From Acidobacteria bacterium RIFCSPLOWO2_12_FULL_68_19 (GTDB lineage Bacteria; Acidobacteriota; Vicinamibacteria; Vicinamibacterales; UBA2999): a DNA stretch of 64,000 nt. The DNA lies in the NCBI GenBank assembly GCA_001767525.1, contig MELF01000020.1, positions 75,417-139,416 on the forward strand, given 5' to 3'. The translations under genes were made by a program, and so were the position numbers. Below are positions 9,966 through 18,489 of this stretch, piece after piece. The notes under the pieces are model-generated. The model was not told where the DNA came from and made no database searches. It saw nothing but the letters and a program-made list of their open reading frames with translations. The number at the start of each line of letters is the position of its first letter. Within the stretch, counting starts at the first letter, position 1.

Positions 9966-11211
9966 CGTCCGAGCCGTGGCCGGAGGTCGGGGCGGCCGCG
10001 CCGACATCGCTCCCGTCGAGGGGGGCGTGACGGCGCCGCGGGGGTTTTCCGCCGGCGCCGTCCACTGCGGCATCAAGCCCTCACCGGCGGCGCTCGACCT
10101 GGCCGTGCTGGCCGCCGACGCGCCGGCCTCGGCGGCGGCGCTCTTCACGACGAACCTGGTGCAGGCCGCGCCGGTGACCGTCTCGCGACAGCACATCGAT
10201 CGAACCCGCGGCGTGGCCCGCGCCGTCGTCGTCAACAGCGGATGCGCCAATGCGTGCACCGGCGCCCAGGGAACCGTCCACGCGAAGCAGATGGCGACGG
10301 AGACCGCGGTCGCGCTCGGCTGCGCGCCCGAAGAGGTGCTGGTCGCCAGCACGGGCGTCATCGGGGTCACGCTCCGAATCGACCGCGTCGTGAACGGCAT
10401 TCGCGCGGCCGCTGCCCGGCTCGCCCCCGGCGGCGGCGTGGAGGCGGCCCGCGCGATCATGACCACGGATCCGTTTCCCAAGGAGCACGCGGTCACCGTG
10501 TCGACGCCGCGGGGGCGCTTCACCGTCGGCGGCATGGCGAAGGGGTCCGGCATGATTGAGCCGAACATGGCCACCATGCTCGGCTTCCTGACGACGGACG
10601 CGGAGGTGCCGCCGGCGCTGCTGCGGCGGGCGCTGCTGCTGTCGGCGCGCGACACGTTCAACGCGATCACCGTCGACGGGGAATGCTCCACCAACGACTC
10701 GTTGTTCGCCTTCGCATCGGGCAAGAGCGGCGTCGCCATCGATGAAGACGCCTATCCCGCGCTCGTCGACGGCCTCCTTGCGGTGTCTCGGGAGCTGGCC
10801 GTCGGCATCGTGCGCGGCGGCGAAGGCGCCACCAAGGTCATTGCCGTCACCGTCGCGGACGCTCGTTCCGTGGACGAGGCGAGGCAGGTGGCGCGCACGA
10901 TCGCGAACTCACCGCTCGTCAAGACGGCCGTGCACGGCGCCGATCCGAACTGGGGCCGCATCGTCGCGGCGGCCGGGCGGTCCGGCGCCGCCTTCGACGT
11001 CAACCGTCTGACCGTACGCGTCGGCGGCACGCTGCTGTTCGAGGACGGGCTACCCCACGACGAGTCGGCCCCGCTCGCGGCGAAGCATCTCGAGGGAAAG
11101 AATGTCCGGATCGACGTGAGCCTCGGCACCGGCGGCGGCCTGTCGGCCGTCATCTGGACGTGCGACCTCAGCGCCGAGTACGTGCGCATCAACGGCGAGT
11201 ACCGGACATGA
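9958..11211 (+). CDS. argJ: bifunctional ornithine acetyltransferase / N-acetylglutamate synthase
   Basis: Transfers the acetyl group from N-acetylornithine to glutamate, releasing ornithine. The 417-residue precursor should self-cleave between Ala and the nucleophilic Thr in IEPNMATMLGF near residue 205. VTAPRGFSAGAVHCGIK near residue 23 is the usual N-terminus, so the first 22 residues (Gly/Arg-rich) may be extra or the start may lie further in. NSGCANACTG, KGSGMIEPN and VDGECSTND are conserved. The C-terminus ends YRT, as often seen. It overlaps argF by ATGA. Confidence 0.95.
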   Translation: MADVRAVAGGRGGRADIAPVEGGVTAPRGFSAGAVHCGIKPSPAALDLAVLAADAPASAAALFTTNLVQAAPVTVSRQHIDRTRGVARAVVVNSGCANACTGAQGTVHAKQMATETAVALGCAPEEVLVASTGVIGVTLRIDRVVNGIRAAAARLAPGGGVEAARAIMTTDPFPKEHAVTVSTPRGRFTVGGMAKGSGMIEPNMATMLGFLTTDAEVPPALLRRALLLSARDTFNAITVDGECSTNDSLFAFASGKSGVAIDEDAYPALVDGLLAVSRELAVGIVRGGEGATKVIAVTVADARSVDEARQVARTIANSPLVKTAVHGADPNWGRIVAAAGRSGAAFDVNRLTVRVGGTLLFEDGLPHDESAPLAAKHLEGKNVRIDVSLGTGGGLSAVIWTCDLSAEYVRINGEYRT

Positions 11212-12167
11212 ATGGAGCGGCGCCGCCGGCGCTGCCGGCCAAGGACTTTCTTTCCATCCTCGACTTGTCGGCGGGCGAGCTGACCAACCTGATGGAGCTC
11301 GCGGCCAAGCTCAAGGCGGACCGCCGCCTCGGCGAGCAGGCGCCGACCGCGCACGCGCTCGGCGGCGCCCACGTGGCCATGCTGTTCGAGAAGCCGTCGC
11401 TCCGGACGCGCTCCACCTTCGAAATTGCGATTCGCGAGCTGGGGGGCCATCCGCTGCACCTGCCGCCGGAGTTCGCCAGCGGCGCGCGCGAGCCGATCGA
11501 GGACATGGCCCGCAACCTCGAGCGGTGGGTCCGGGCGCTCGTCATCCGGACGTTCGCGCACGAGAAGGCGAAGTCCATCGCCGCCGCCGCCCGAACGCTG
11601 CACGTCATCAACGCGTTGAGCGACGCCGAACATCCGTGCCAGGCGATCGCCGACGTGCTCACGCTCCGCGAGCGCTGGGGAGAGTGCCGGGGCCGGACGC
11701 TCGCCTACGTGGGCGACGGCAACAACGTCGCAACCTCCCTCGTCCAGGCGGTGCCGCAGTTCGGCGTCTCGGTGCGCCTGGCCTCCCCCCCGGGCTACGC
11801 GCTTCCACCGCACATCGTCGAGGAGGCCGCGCGCCTGGCGCACCATGGCGCGTCGATCCGCGCCTTCACCGACGCGCGCGAGGCGGTGGCCGGCGTGGAT
11901 GCCGTTTACACCGACGTGTGGACCTCGATGGGCCAGGAGCGGGAGGCGGATGTGCGGCGGCACACGTTCCGGCCGTATCAGGTGAACGGCGCGCTCATGG
12001 CCGCGGCCGCGCCCCACGCCCTCTTCATGCACTGCCTGCCGGCGCATCGCGGCGAAGAGGTGACCGCGGACGTCTTCGAGTCGTCGGCGTCGATCGTCTT
12101 CGATCAGGCGGAAAACCGGCTGCACACGCAGAAGGCGCTGCTGCTGATGCTGCTCGGCGCTCCGTAA
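11208..12167 (+). CDS. argF: ornithine carbamoyltransferase
   Basis: Makes citrulline from ornithine and carbamoyl phosphate. The 319-residue protein has the carbamoyl-phosphate motif FEKPSLRTRSTFE near residue 59 (SxRTR), EHPCQAIADVLT near residue 141 and DVWTSMGQE near residue 236. HCLPAHRGEEV near residue 271 carries the catalytic Cys. Motifs favour ornithine over acetylornithine as substrate, consistent with ArgJ upstream. Last gene of the operon, followed by a hairpin at 12193-12213. Confidence 0.95.
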   Translation: MNGAAPPALPAKDFLSILDLSAGELTNLMELAAKLKADRRLGEQAPTAHALGGAHVAMLFEKPSLRTRSTFEIAIRELGGHPLHLPPEFASGAREPIEDMARNLERWVRALVIRTFAHEKAKSIAAAARTLHVINALSDAEHPCQAIADVLTLRERWGECRGRTLAYVGDGNNVATSLVQAVPQFGVSVRLASPPGYALPPHIVEEAARLAHHGASIRAFTDAREAVAGVDAVYTDVWTSMGQEREADVRRHTFRPYQVNGALMAAAAPHALFMHCLPAHRGEEVTADVFESSASIVFDQAENRLHTQKALLLMLLGAP

Positions 12168-12192
12168 TCAGGGGCGCCCTACGTGTTCGCAG

Positions 12193-12213
12193 GGCGGGCC
12201 TTTACGGTCCGCC
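12193..12213 (+). terminator. hairpin after argF
   Basis: GGCGGGCC, a 5-base loop, then GGTCCGCC (one G-T wobble) directly after the arg operon and before the next promoter. There is no strong T-run. It resembles the hairpin at 13918-13939. Confidence 0.5.
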
Positions 12214-12216
12214 GGG

Positions 12217-12222
12217 TAGAAT
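12217..12222 (+). promoter_or_regulatory. -10 element, probable leaderless start of acyl-CoA ligase
   Basis: TAGAAT ends 6 bases before the GTG at 12229. No Shine-Dalgarno sequence fits between them. Confidence 0.5.
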
Positions 12223-12228
12223 GCGTCC

Positions 12229-13917
12229 GTGAAACCGTGGCTGGCGCACTACGACGCCGACGTGGCCGCGAGCGTCGCGCCCTATCCCGACAAGACCCTC
12301 CTCGATTACCTGTCGACGCTCGCCCGCGAGCACGGCAGCGAGACGGCGCTGCTGTTCAAGGGCGCTTCGATGTCATACCGACAGCTCGAGGTGCTGAGCG
12401 ACGGCTGTGCGGCCGCCCTTGCCGCGCTCGGCGTGCGCCCCGGCGACCGCGTGGCGCTGCTGCTGCCGAACTGCCCGCAGTTCTTCATCGCGCAGTTCGG
12501 CACCTGGAAGGCCGGCGGCATCGTCGTCCCGCTCAACCCGATCTACACGGAACGTGAGCTCGAGAGCGCGCTGACCTCGTCGGGCGCCTCCACGGTCGTC
12601 GCGCTGACGCCGTTCTACGGCCGCATCAAGAACATCCAGGCGCGCGCCGGCGTGCGCCTGGTGATCGCCACCTCCATCAAGGAATACCTGCCGCCCGTTC
12701 TGCGCCTGCTGTTCGGCTTGTTCAGGGAGAAGAAGGACGGTCATCGCATTGTGCTGGCGGCGGGCGACGTCTGGCTTCACGCGTTGCTCGACACCCACCG
12801 GTCGTCCCAGAAGCCGGCCGTCACGGTGCGGCCCGACGACCGCGCGGTCATCCTCTCGAGTGGAGGGACGACCGGCACGCCGAAAGGAGCGGTCGGGCTC
12901 CACCGGCACTACGTCGCCGCCGGCCGGCAGCTCTACGAATGGACGAAATCGGCGCTGACGCCGCCGAGCGACGTCATCATGCTGCCGCTCCCGCTCTTCC
13001 ACGTCTACGCCAACGTCGGCGTGCAGCCGCTCGCCTTCATCGCGCCCGCACCGCTCGCCATCGTTCCGAACCCGCGCGACATCGGCGACCTGCTGAAGAC
13101 CATCCGCCAGGTGAAACCGGCCTTCTTCAACGGCATTCCGACGCTCTACACGGCCATCCTCAACCACCCGGACGTGCGGGCCGGGAAGGTGTCGCTCCGC
13201 TCGATCAGGCTGTGTTTCTCCGGCGCGGCGGCGCTCATGGAGGAAACCAAGCGGCGGTTCGAGGAGGCCACCGGCGCGCGGATCATCGAGGGCTACTCGC
13301 TGACCGAGGGGATGATGGCGTGCTGCGTCAACCCGGTGAAGGGACCGAACAAGATCGGGTCGATCGGCCTCCCGCTCCCCGATGTGGAAGCACGCATCGT
13401 CGATCCCGAGCGGAGCGAGCGCGAGCTGCCCTTCGGTGAGGTCGGCGAGCTGCTCCTGCGTGCGCCGCAGCACATGGCCGAGTACTGGAACAACCCCAAC
13501 GAGACGGCCGCGGCGCTGCAGCTCCACGGCGAGGGCGGACCGTGGGTCCACACCGGCGACCTCGCCTACATGGACGAGGAGGGCTACATCTTTCTCGTCG
13601 ACCGCAAGAAGGACATGCTCAAGACGAGCGGCTTCCAGGTGTGGCCGCGGGAGATCGAAGAAGTGCTCTCGGCGCACCCGGCGGTCATGGAAGCGAGTGT
13701 GGCCGGCATCCCCCACCCGCTCAAAGGCGAGGTGCCGAAGGCGTGGGTCGTGCTCGAGGCCGGGCAGAGCGCCACCGAGGACGAGCTGCGCGCCTTCTGT
13801 CGCGAGCGTCTGGCCCCGTACAAGGTACCCGCCGCAATCGAATTCCGCACGGACCTGCCGAAGACGATGGTCGGCAAGGTGCTCAGGCGCGTGCTCGTCT
13901 CAGAACACCGGCAGTAG
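12229..13917 (+). CDS. long-chain fatty acid--CoA ligase
   Basis: ANL-superfamily adenylating enzyme, 562 residues, expected to activate fatty acids to acyl-CoA at the membrane. The P-loop-like SSGGTTGTPKGAVG is near residue 209. GYSLTEGMM near residue 356 is the A5 motif. TGDLAYMDEEGYIFLVDRKK near residue 443 (A7/A8) and MLKTSGFQVWPREIEEVL follow, and KTMVGKVLRRVL carries the C-terminal catalytic Lys. This pattern matches FadD-type ligases. It stands alone between arg genes and a convergent pxpA, with its own -10 at 12217. Confidence 0.9.
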   Translation: MKPWLAHYDADVAASVAPYPDKTLLDYLSTLAREHGSETALLFKGASMSYRQLEVLSDGCAAALAALGVRPGDRVALLLPNCPQFFIAQFGTWKAGGIVVPLNPIYTERELESALTSSGASTVVALTPFYGRIKNIQARAGVRLVIATSIKEYLPPVLRLLFGLFREKKDGHRIVLAAGDVWLHALLDTHRSSQKPAVTVRPDDRAVILSSGGTTGTPKGAVGLHRHYVAAGRQLYEWTKSALTPPSDVIMLPLPLFHVYANVGVQPLAFIAPAPLAIVPNPRDIGDLLKTIRQVKPAFFNGIPTLYTAILNHPDVRAGKVSLRSIRLCFSGAAALMEETKRRFEEATGARIIEGYSLTEGMMACCVNPVKGPNKIGSIGLPLPDVEARIVDPERSERELPFGEVGELLLRAPQHMAEYWNNPNETAAALQLHGEGGPWVHTGDLAYMDEEGYIFLVDRKKDMLKTSGFQVWPREIEEVLSAHPAVMEASVAGIPHPLKGEVPKAWVVLEAGQSATEDELRAFCRERLAPYKVPAAIEFRTDLPKTMVGKVLRRVLVSEHRQ

Positions 13918-13966
13918 GGCGGGTCTTTTCAGACCCGCCTCCCAGCCGGGTCCGAAGGGACCCGGC
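13918..13966. terminator. two consecutive hairpins between convergent genes
   Basis: GGCGGGTCT-TTTC-AGACCCGCC (13918-13939) is followed by GCCGGGTCC-GAAG-GGACCCGGC (13945-13966), both perfect 9-bp stems. They lie between the convergent ligase and pxpA genes, so they could terminate both ways. The second stem is identical to one at 42400-42420. Confidence 0.6.
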
Positions 13967-14032
13967 CGACGTCACCTAATTTCGCAACCCGCTCTTACAA
14001 ATGACCTCGACGTGAACCTGGCCCGGCCCTGG

Positions 14033-14791
14033 TCAGGCAGCACCCAGCGCTTTGACTTCCACACCCGCATCGGCGAGCGCGCGGCGAATGCGGGCAGCCA
14101 GGTCCGCCGCCCCCGGCGTATCGCCGTGGACGCAGAGCGTATCGATTGCGAGCCCCACGCGGCTGCCGTCGATGGCGTCGACGCTGCCTTCCCGCACCAT
14201 ACGCACCGCGCGGCGGACAACCATCTCCGGATCGTGAATGACCGCCTCCGGCTGCGACCGCGGCACGAGCGTGCCGTCGGTCCGGTACGCCCGGTCGGCG
14301 AACCCCTCGTGCGCGGTCCGCAGCCCCGCGCGCGCCCCGGCGGCCACGAGCTCGGAGCCGGGAAGGCCGAACAGAATGAGCTCGCGGTCGATGGTCGCCG
14401 TGGCGCGTGCCACGGCGTCGGCGAGCGCACGGTCCCGCACCGCCATGTTGAAGAGCGCGCCGTGGGGCTTGACGTGCTGCAGCCGGACGCCCTGCGCCGC
14501 GGCGATCGCCCCGAGCGCGCCGACCTGATAGACGACGAAATCCTCGACGTCGCGCGACGACACCTGCAGCTCGCGGCGCCCGAATCCCTCCAGGTCCGGG
14601 AACCCCGGGTGGGCGCCGACCGCCACGCCGTGCTCCCGCGCCAGCGCGACGGTGGCGCGCATCATCCCCGCGTCGCCGGCGTGGAACCCGCACGCCACGT
14701 TGGCCGACGTGATCGACCCCATCAGCGCCGGGTCGTGGCCGAGCGCCCCAATGCGCCCCTCGCCTACGTCAGCATTCAGGTCGACACGCAT
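14033..14791 (-). CDS. pxpA: LamB/YcsF family protein, 5-oxoprolinase subunit A-like
   Basis: In E. coli and Bacillus, PxpA acts with PxpB and PxpC in ATP-dependent hydrolysis of 5-oxoproline to glutamate. This 252-residue protein begins MRVDLNADVGEG and contains SANVACGFHAGD, GAHPGFPDLEGFGRREL, VKPHGALFN and EGFADRAYRTDG, the full motif set. ATG 14791 gives the standard N-terminus; a longer frame adds unrelated sequence. No pxpB or pxpC lies nearby, so the partners must be elsewhere or the protein acts alone. Confidence 0.88.
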   Translation of the reverse strand: MRVDLNADVGEGRIGALGHDPALMGSITSANVACGFHAGDAGMMRATVALAREHGVAVGAHPGFPDLEGFGRRELQVSSRDVEDFVVYQVGALGAIAAAQGVRLQHVKPHGALFNMAVRDRALADAVARATATIDRELILFGLPGSELVAAGARAGLRTAHEGFADRAYRTDGTLVPRSQPEAVIHDPEMVVRRAVRMVREGSVDAIDGSRVGLAIDTLCVHGDTPGAADLAARIRRALADAGVEVKALGAA

Positions 14792-14860
14792 GAGGACACG
14801 CCTGTAATGCTTGCCACAGTCCCGAAAGCTGAGCGATCTGGAGGCCGGTGTCGGTCCCTG

Positions 14861-14883
14861 GTTCACGGCAGGACGCCGTGAAC
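14861..14883. terminator. perfect 9-bp hairpin downstream of DGQHR gene
   Basis: GTTCACGGC, a 5-base loop, then GCCGTGAAC, 33 bases beyond the stop of the DGQHR gene on the minus strand. A further AACCGGGC palindrome and a GGGGTCAGACCCC element (14912-14924) overlap the gene end. Confidence 0.45.
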
Positions 14884-14915
14884 GCCGGGGAGAACCGGGC
14901 CGGGCCCGGTTGGGG

Positions 14916-16046
14916 TCAGACCCCCGCTCCTTCCGGGTACTCCAGGGCGAGCTTCAACTCGCGGGCGAGCGTATCGGCGGTCGTCCCCTGCCGCTTCCAC
15001 GCCCCCTCGGTCTCGAAACGCTGGTCGCCGATGCGGCGTCCCCACGGGGCGATGACGCGCCCGATGGCGCGGTAGTCGCTCCGGTCCGCGTGTTCCTGGT
15101 CGAGCCGGCGCACGACGTCGGGTGAGACACGGATGAAGGCGCGAAGCGCCGTGGCCGACTTGATGCTGTACTTGCGCCCGCCCCACGCCGCACCGAACAC
15201 GAGCGACACCTGCTTGAAGTAGTTCACGAAGAACTTCTTGGCATCCTCGCGGAAGTCGGCCGACTTGCGAGGCCCCCCGAACGCGTCGCCGGCGAACAGC
15301 TTCTTCAGCTCCTGCGCGAGCGGCGCCTGCGCCACGCGACCGCGGCCGACGCCGAGCAGCTTGATCTCCCCCTGCAGCGGCGAGTCCTCTCGATCGTTGA
15401 GGGCGCGGACCACGTCGTGCGCCACCGCCAGCGCCTCGTCGCGGTAGAGCTGCCGGCCCGAGAGGCTCACCAGGTGCGACGGATTCAGCCGCGTGTGCTT
15501 CGCGTTGATCGTCACGAACATCTGCACGATGTGGTCCTCGGGCAGACGGTCGAAGATGATGGCGGGCACGGTGAAGTCGTGGCCGCGCATGTTGTCGATA
15601 TCCGCATGCAGCGCGAGCAGCCGGTGCTGCCCGTCGATGGCGCGCAGGACCCCCTCCCGCTCGGGCACCTTCAGTCGGCCGACGACCGCGCCCGGCTCGA
15701 CCGGCTCGAAGGCCAGCTTCTCATCGCAGGAAATGATGACGGCGCCGGGAATCGAGGGCAAGTCTCGCGCCTGCCGGCATTGCTCGTAATACTGCGTGAG
15801 TTCGTCGATCTTTCGCCTGATGATCTGCCGCTGATAGGCCTTCTCGTTAGCGGCGATGCGCCGCTCGAGCAGGTCCCAGTTCACCTTCGAAGGGGCCTTC
15901 TTGGCGGATCCACGCACCGGCTGGCCCGTCTCGCCGTAGCTCAGCACCTCGAACCGGACGAGCTTGTCGATGTCTTCCGCGGTCAGCGACGCCTGGTAGA
16001 ACTGAACACCAAACTGCTGCATTCGGATGGCAGCAACGTTTATCAT
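14916..16046 (-). CDS. orphan DGQHR domain protein
   Basis: A 376-residue protein of the DGQHR family, which includes DndB, the regulator of DNA phosphorothioation clusters, and many uncharacterised orphans. The hallmark AIDGQHRLLALH is near residue 146, followed by VQMFVTINAKHTRLNPSHL about 50 residues later. A mixed basic C-terminal half contains AAWGGRKYSIKSATAL. I chose ATG 16046 (MINVAAIRMQQFGVQFYQ) over a longer frame to 16253 that runs through the DUF5916 promoter. No dndACDE, restriction or phage genes are nearby. ParB/Srx-like nucleotide or DNA binding is possible; function unknown. Confidence 0.85.
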   Translation of the reverse strand: MINVAAIRMQQFGVQFYQASLTAEDIDKLVRFEVLSYGETGQPVRGSAKKAPSKVNWDLLERRIAANEKAYQRQIIRRKIDELTQYYEQCRQARDLPSIPGAVIISCDEKLAFEPVEPGAVVGRLKVPEREGVLRAIDGQHRLLALHADIDNMRGHDFTVPAIIFDRLPEDHIVQMFVTINAKHTRLNPSHLVSLSGRQLYRDEALAVAHDVVRALNDREDSPLQGEIKLLGVGRGRVAQAPLAQELKKLFAGDAFGGPRKSADFREDAKKFFVNYFKQVSLVFGAAWGGRKYSIKSATALRAFIRVSPDVVRRLDQEHADRSDYRAIGRVIAPWGRRIGDQRFETEGAWKRQGTTADTLARELKLALEYPEGAGV

Positions 16047-16206
16047 GTAGGGTCCCCTCCGGCTCCTCGTGCGGGGCGCAGGGAAGAGGCGAAATTGTAT
16101 CGGCCTGCGGTCCCGTTCCTCAACCCGTTTTTCGGTTTTTTTTCGAACTTCGGGAGGGCGAAACCCGTGTGGTTGGTGTATCTGGCGTCGGCACAAGGAG
16201 TTACGC

Positions 16207-18489
16207 ATGGTCGGTTGGCATGCCACGTCATGCACCGTGGCATCGGCATTCATCCTCGTGTATCTGGGAACCCCGTCGAACGCGGCAGGACAGCAGCAGA
16301 CTCGGCCACAGAACAGCCCGACGCGGGCGGCCTCGTCGCCGCCGATTGACTACGACACGGCGCGGCTGGAACGGCGGCTCGACGCCGTGCGCGCCTCCGG
16401 CCCGGTCGCCCTCGATGGCAGGCTCGACGAGCCGTCGTGGCGCGACGCGCCGATGGCGACCCATTTCGTCCAGAACGATCCCCGCGAGGGCGAGCCGGCG
16501 ACCTACGACACCGAGGTGCGCGTCCTCTACGACAATGAGGCGATCTATTTCGGCGTGTTCGCCCGGGACGAAGAACCGGGACGCCTCACCATCAACGACC
16601 TGAAGAAGGACTTCAACACCAACAACAGCGACGGCTTCCGCATCGTTCTCGACACCTTCCACGACGCGCGCAACGGCTACGTGTTCGCCACCAATCCCGC
16701 CGGCGCCAAGTACGACGCGCAGATGGCGAACGAGGGGCGCGAACGAAACGCCGACTGGGACGGCATCTGGGACGTGGCGACGCAGGTGGCCGAAACGGGG
16801 TGGTACGCGGAGATCCGGATCCCGTTCCGCACGCTCAAGTTCGAGAACCGCGACGATCAGACGTGGGGGCTCAACTTCGAGCGGAAGCTGCGGCGCGCAA
16901 ACGAGGACAGCTACTGGTCGCCGCTCCCCCGCATCTACGATCTCGACCGCGTGTCGATGGCCGGCACGGTCGAGGGGTTCCAGGGACTGCGCCCGGGGAT
17001 GAACCTGCGGTTCAAGCCGTACGCCGCGACGACCTCGAGCACGATCCTCGGCCGGCGGACGAGCGGCGAGTTCGATGCGGGACTCGACGTCAAGTACGGC
17101 GTCACGAGCGGCCTGGTCTGGGACTTCACCGTCAACACCGACTTCTCGCAGGTCGAGGCCGACGAGCAGCAGATCAACCTGACGCGCTTCAGCCTGTTCT
17201 TTCCAGAAAAGCGTGACTTCTTCCTCGAGAACTCGGGCATCTTTCAGTTCGGCACCAATGCCGGCCAGTTCGGCGGGGGCGGCCAGGGGGGCGGCGGCGG
17301 CGGCGGCCGCGAGATGCGCCTCTTCTTCAGCCGCCGGATCGGCCTGTCGGAGGCCGGCGAGCCGGTGCCAATCCTCGGCGGCACCCGGCTGACCGGGCGC
17401 CAGGGCGCCTTTTCGCTCGGCGTCATCAACATCCAGCAGCGCGAAGCCGACGCGGTCGCGGCCTCCAACTTCACCGCCCTGCGGCTGCGGCGCGACATCC
17501 TGGCGAACTCGGATATCGGCGCGATGCTGCTCAACAAGGAGCAGGGCGGGCCGCAGTTCAACCGGGTCGCGGGCGTCGACGCCAATTTCCGCTTCGGCGA
17601 TCTCAACGTGAACGCCTATCTCGCCAAGTCGTTCTCCCGCGACACGGGCGCGCCGGCCAGGGGCAACGAGTTCGCCAGCCGCGCCGGGTTCAACTACCAG
17701 AGCCGGACGTGGCAGGCGCAGGCGGGCCACAGCGGGATCGGCGAGCGGTTCAACGACGAGATGGGGTTCGTCCCGCGCTGGGGGATTCACAACTTCGACG
17801 GACGGTTCGGCCGCCAGATCCGGCCGGCGGTGTTCTCGAACTGGCTGCGCCAGATGCAGCCGCACTACGAATTCGACGTCTTCACCCGGCAGCGCGACGG
17901 CGGGCTCGAGACCTCGTACAACGGCTTCCACTGGAACTTCAACTTCCAGGACGGCTCGAACGCGGAAATCGGCTTCAACCCGATGATCGAGGACGTTCCG
18001 GAGGCGTTCACGATCAGCAACGCGACCGGGACGCGCGTCAACCCCGGCCGCTACGAGTACACGGAGCACTTCGCGTTCTGGCGCACGAACGAGGCGGCGT
18101 TGCTGTCGTTCAACACGCGGTACGCGGTCGGCAACTTCTACGACGGGTACAGGCGCCAGCTCAACTTCGGGCCTTCGATGCGGCTGAACGAGAAGTTCAA
18201 CGCGTCGCTGAACCTGCAGCTCAACGACATCTCGCTCCCGACCGGCGCGTTCGTGTCGAAGCTGGTGACCACGCGCGTCAACTACAACTTCAACACGAAG
18301 ATGTTCTTCAACGCGCTGGTGCAGTACAACAGCGACAATCACCAGTGGACGTCGAACCTCCGGTTCAACATCATCCACCGGCCCCTCAGCGACTTCTTCC
18401 TGGTCTACAACGAGCGCCGTGACGAGCGCACGGGAATCCTCCAGAGCCGCGCGGTGATCGCCAAGATGACCTACCTGATGGCCTTCTGA
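16207..18489 (+). CDS. DUF5916 outer-membrane protein with carbohydrate-binding-like domain
   Basis: A 760-residue exported protein. AAGGAG sits 6 bases before the ATG at 16207 and decides the start. Residues 1-28 form a signal peptide. Residues about 55-220 resemble a CBM9-like/DOMON sandwich (LDGRLDEPSWRDAP, FVQNDPREGEPAT, WYAEIRIPFRTLKF). The rest is rich in alternating beta strands typical of an outer-membrane barrel (DFSQVEADEQQINLTRFSLF, FPEKRDFFLENSGIFQFG). A Gly-rich loop lies near residue 358. DUF5916 proteins are common in Acidobacteriota and Bacteroidota and often accompany peptidases; their substrate is unknown. It overlaps the next, convergent gene by 19 bases. Confidence 0.9.
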   Translation: MVGWHATSCTVASAFILVYLGTPSNAAGQQQTRPQNSPTRAASSPPIDYDTARLERRLDAVRASGPVALDGRLDEPSWRDAPMATHFVQNDPREGEPATYDTEVRVLYDNEAIYFGVFARDEEPGRLTINDLKKDFNTNNSDGFRIVLDTFHDARNGYVFATNPAGAKYDAQMANEGRERNADWDGIWDVATQVAETGWYAEIRIPFRTLKFENRDDQTWGLNFERKLRRANEDSYWSPLPRIYDLDRVSMAGTVEGFQGLRPGMNLRFKPYAATTSSTILGRRTSGEFDAGLDVKYGVTSGLVWDFTVNTDFSQVEADEQQINLTRFSLFFPEKRDFFLENSGIFQFGTNAGQFGGGGQGGGGGGGREMRLFFSRRIGLSEAGEPVPILGGTRLTGRQGAFSLGVINIQQREADAVAASNFTALRLRRDILANSDIGAMLLNKEQGGPQFNRVAGVDANFRFGDLNVNAYLAKSFSRDTGAPARGNEFASRAGFNYQSRTWQAQAGHSGIGERFNDEMGFVPRWGIHNFDGRFGRQIRPAVFSNWLRQMQPHYEFDVFTRQRDGGLETSYNGFHWNFNFQDGSNAEIGFNPMIEDVPEAFTISNATGTRVNPGRYEYTEHFAFWRTNEAALLSFNTRYAVGNFYDGYRRQLNFGPSMRLNEKFNASLNLQLNDISLPTGAFVSKLVTTRVNYNFNTKMFFNALVQYNSDNHQWTSNLRFNIIHRPLSDFFLVYNERRDERTGILQSRAVIAKMTYLMAF

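Noticed and set aside
11208-12167. N-acetylornithine carbamoyltransferase
   Set aside because: Motifs and the presence of ArgJ fit ordinary ornithine carbamoyltransferase.
14916-16046. DndB assignment and a DNA phosphorothioation island
   Set aside because: Only the DGQHR domain is shared; no dnd, ssp or restriction genes occur in the window.
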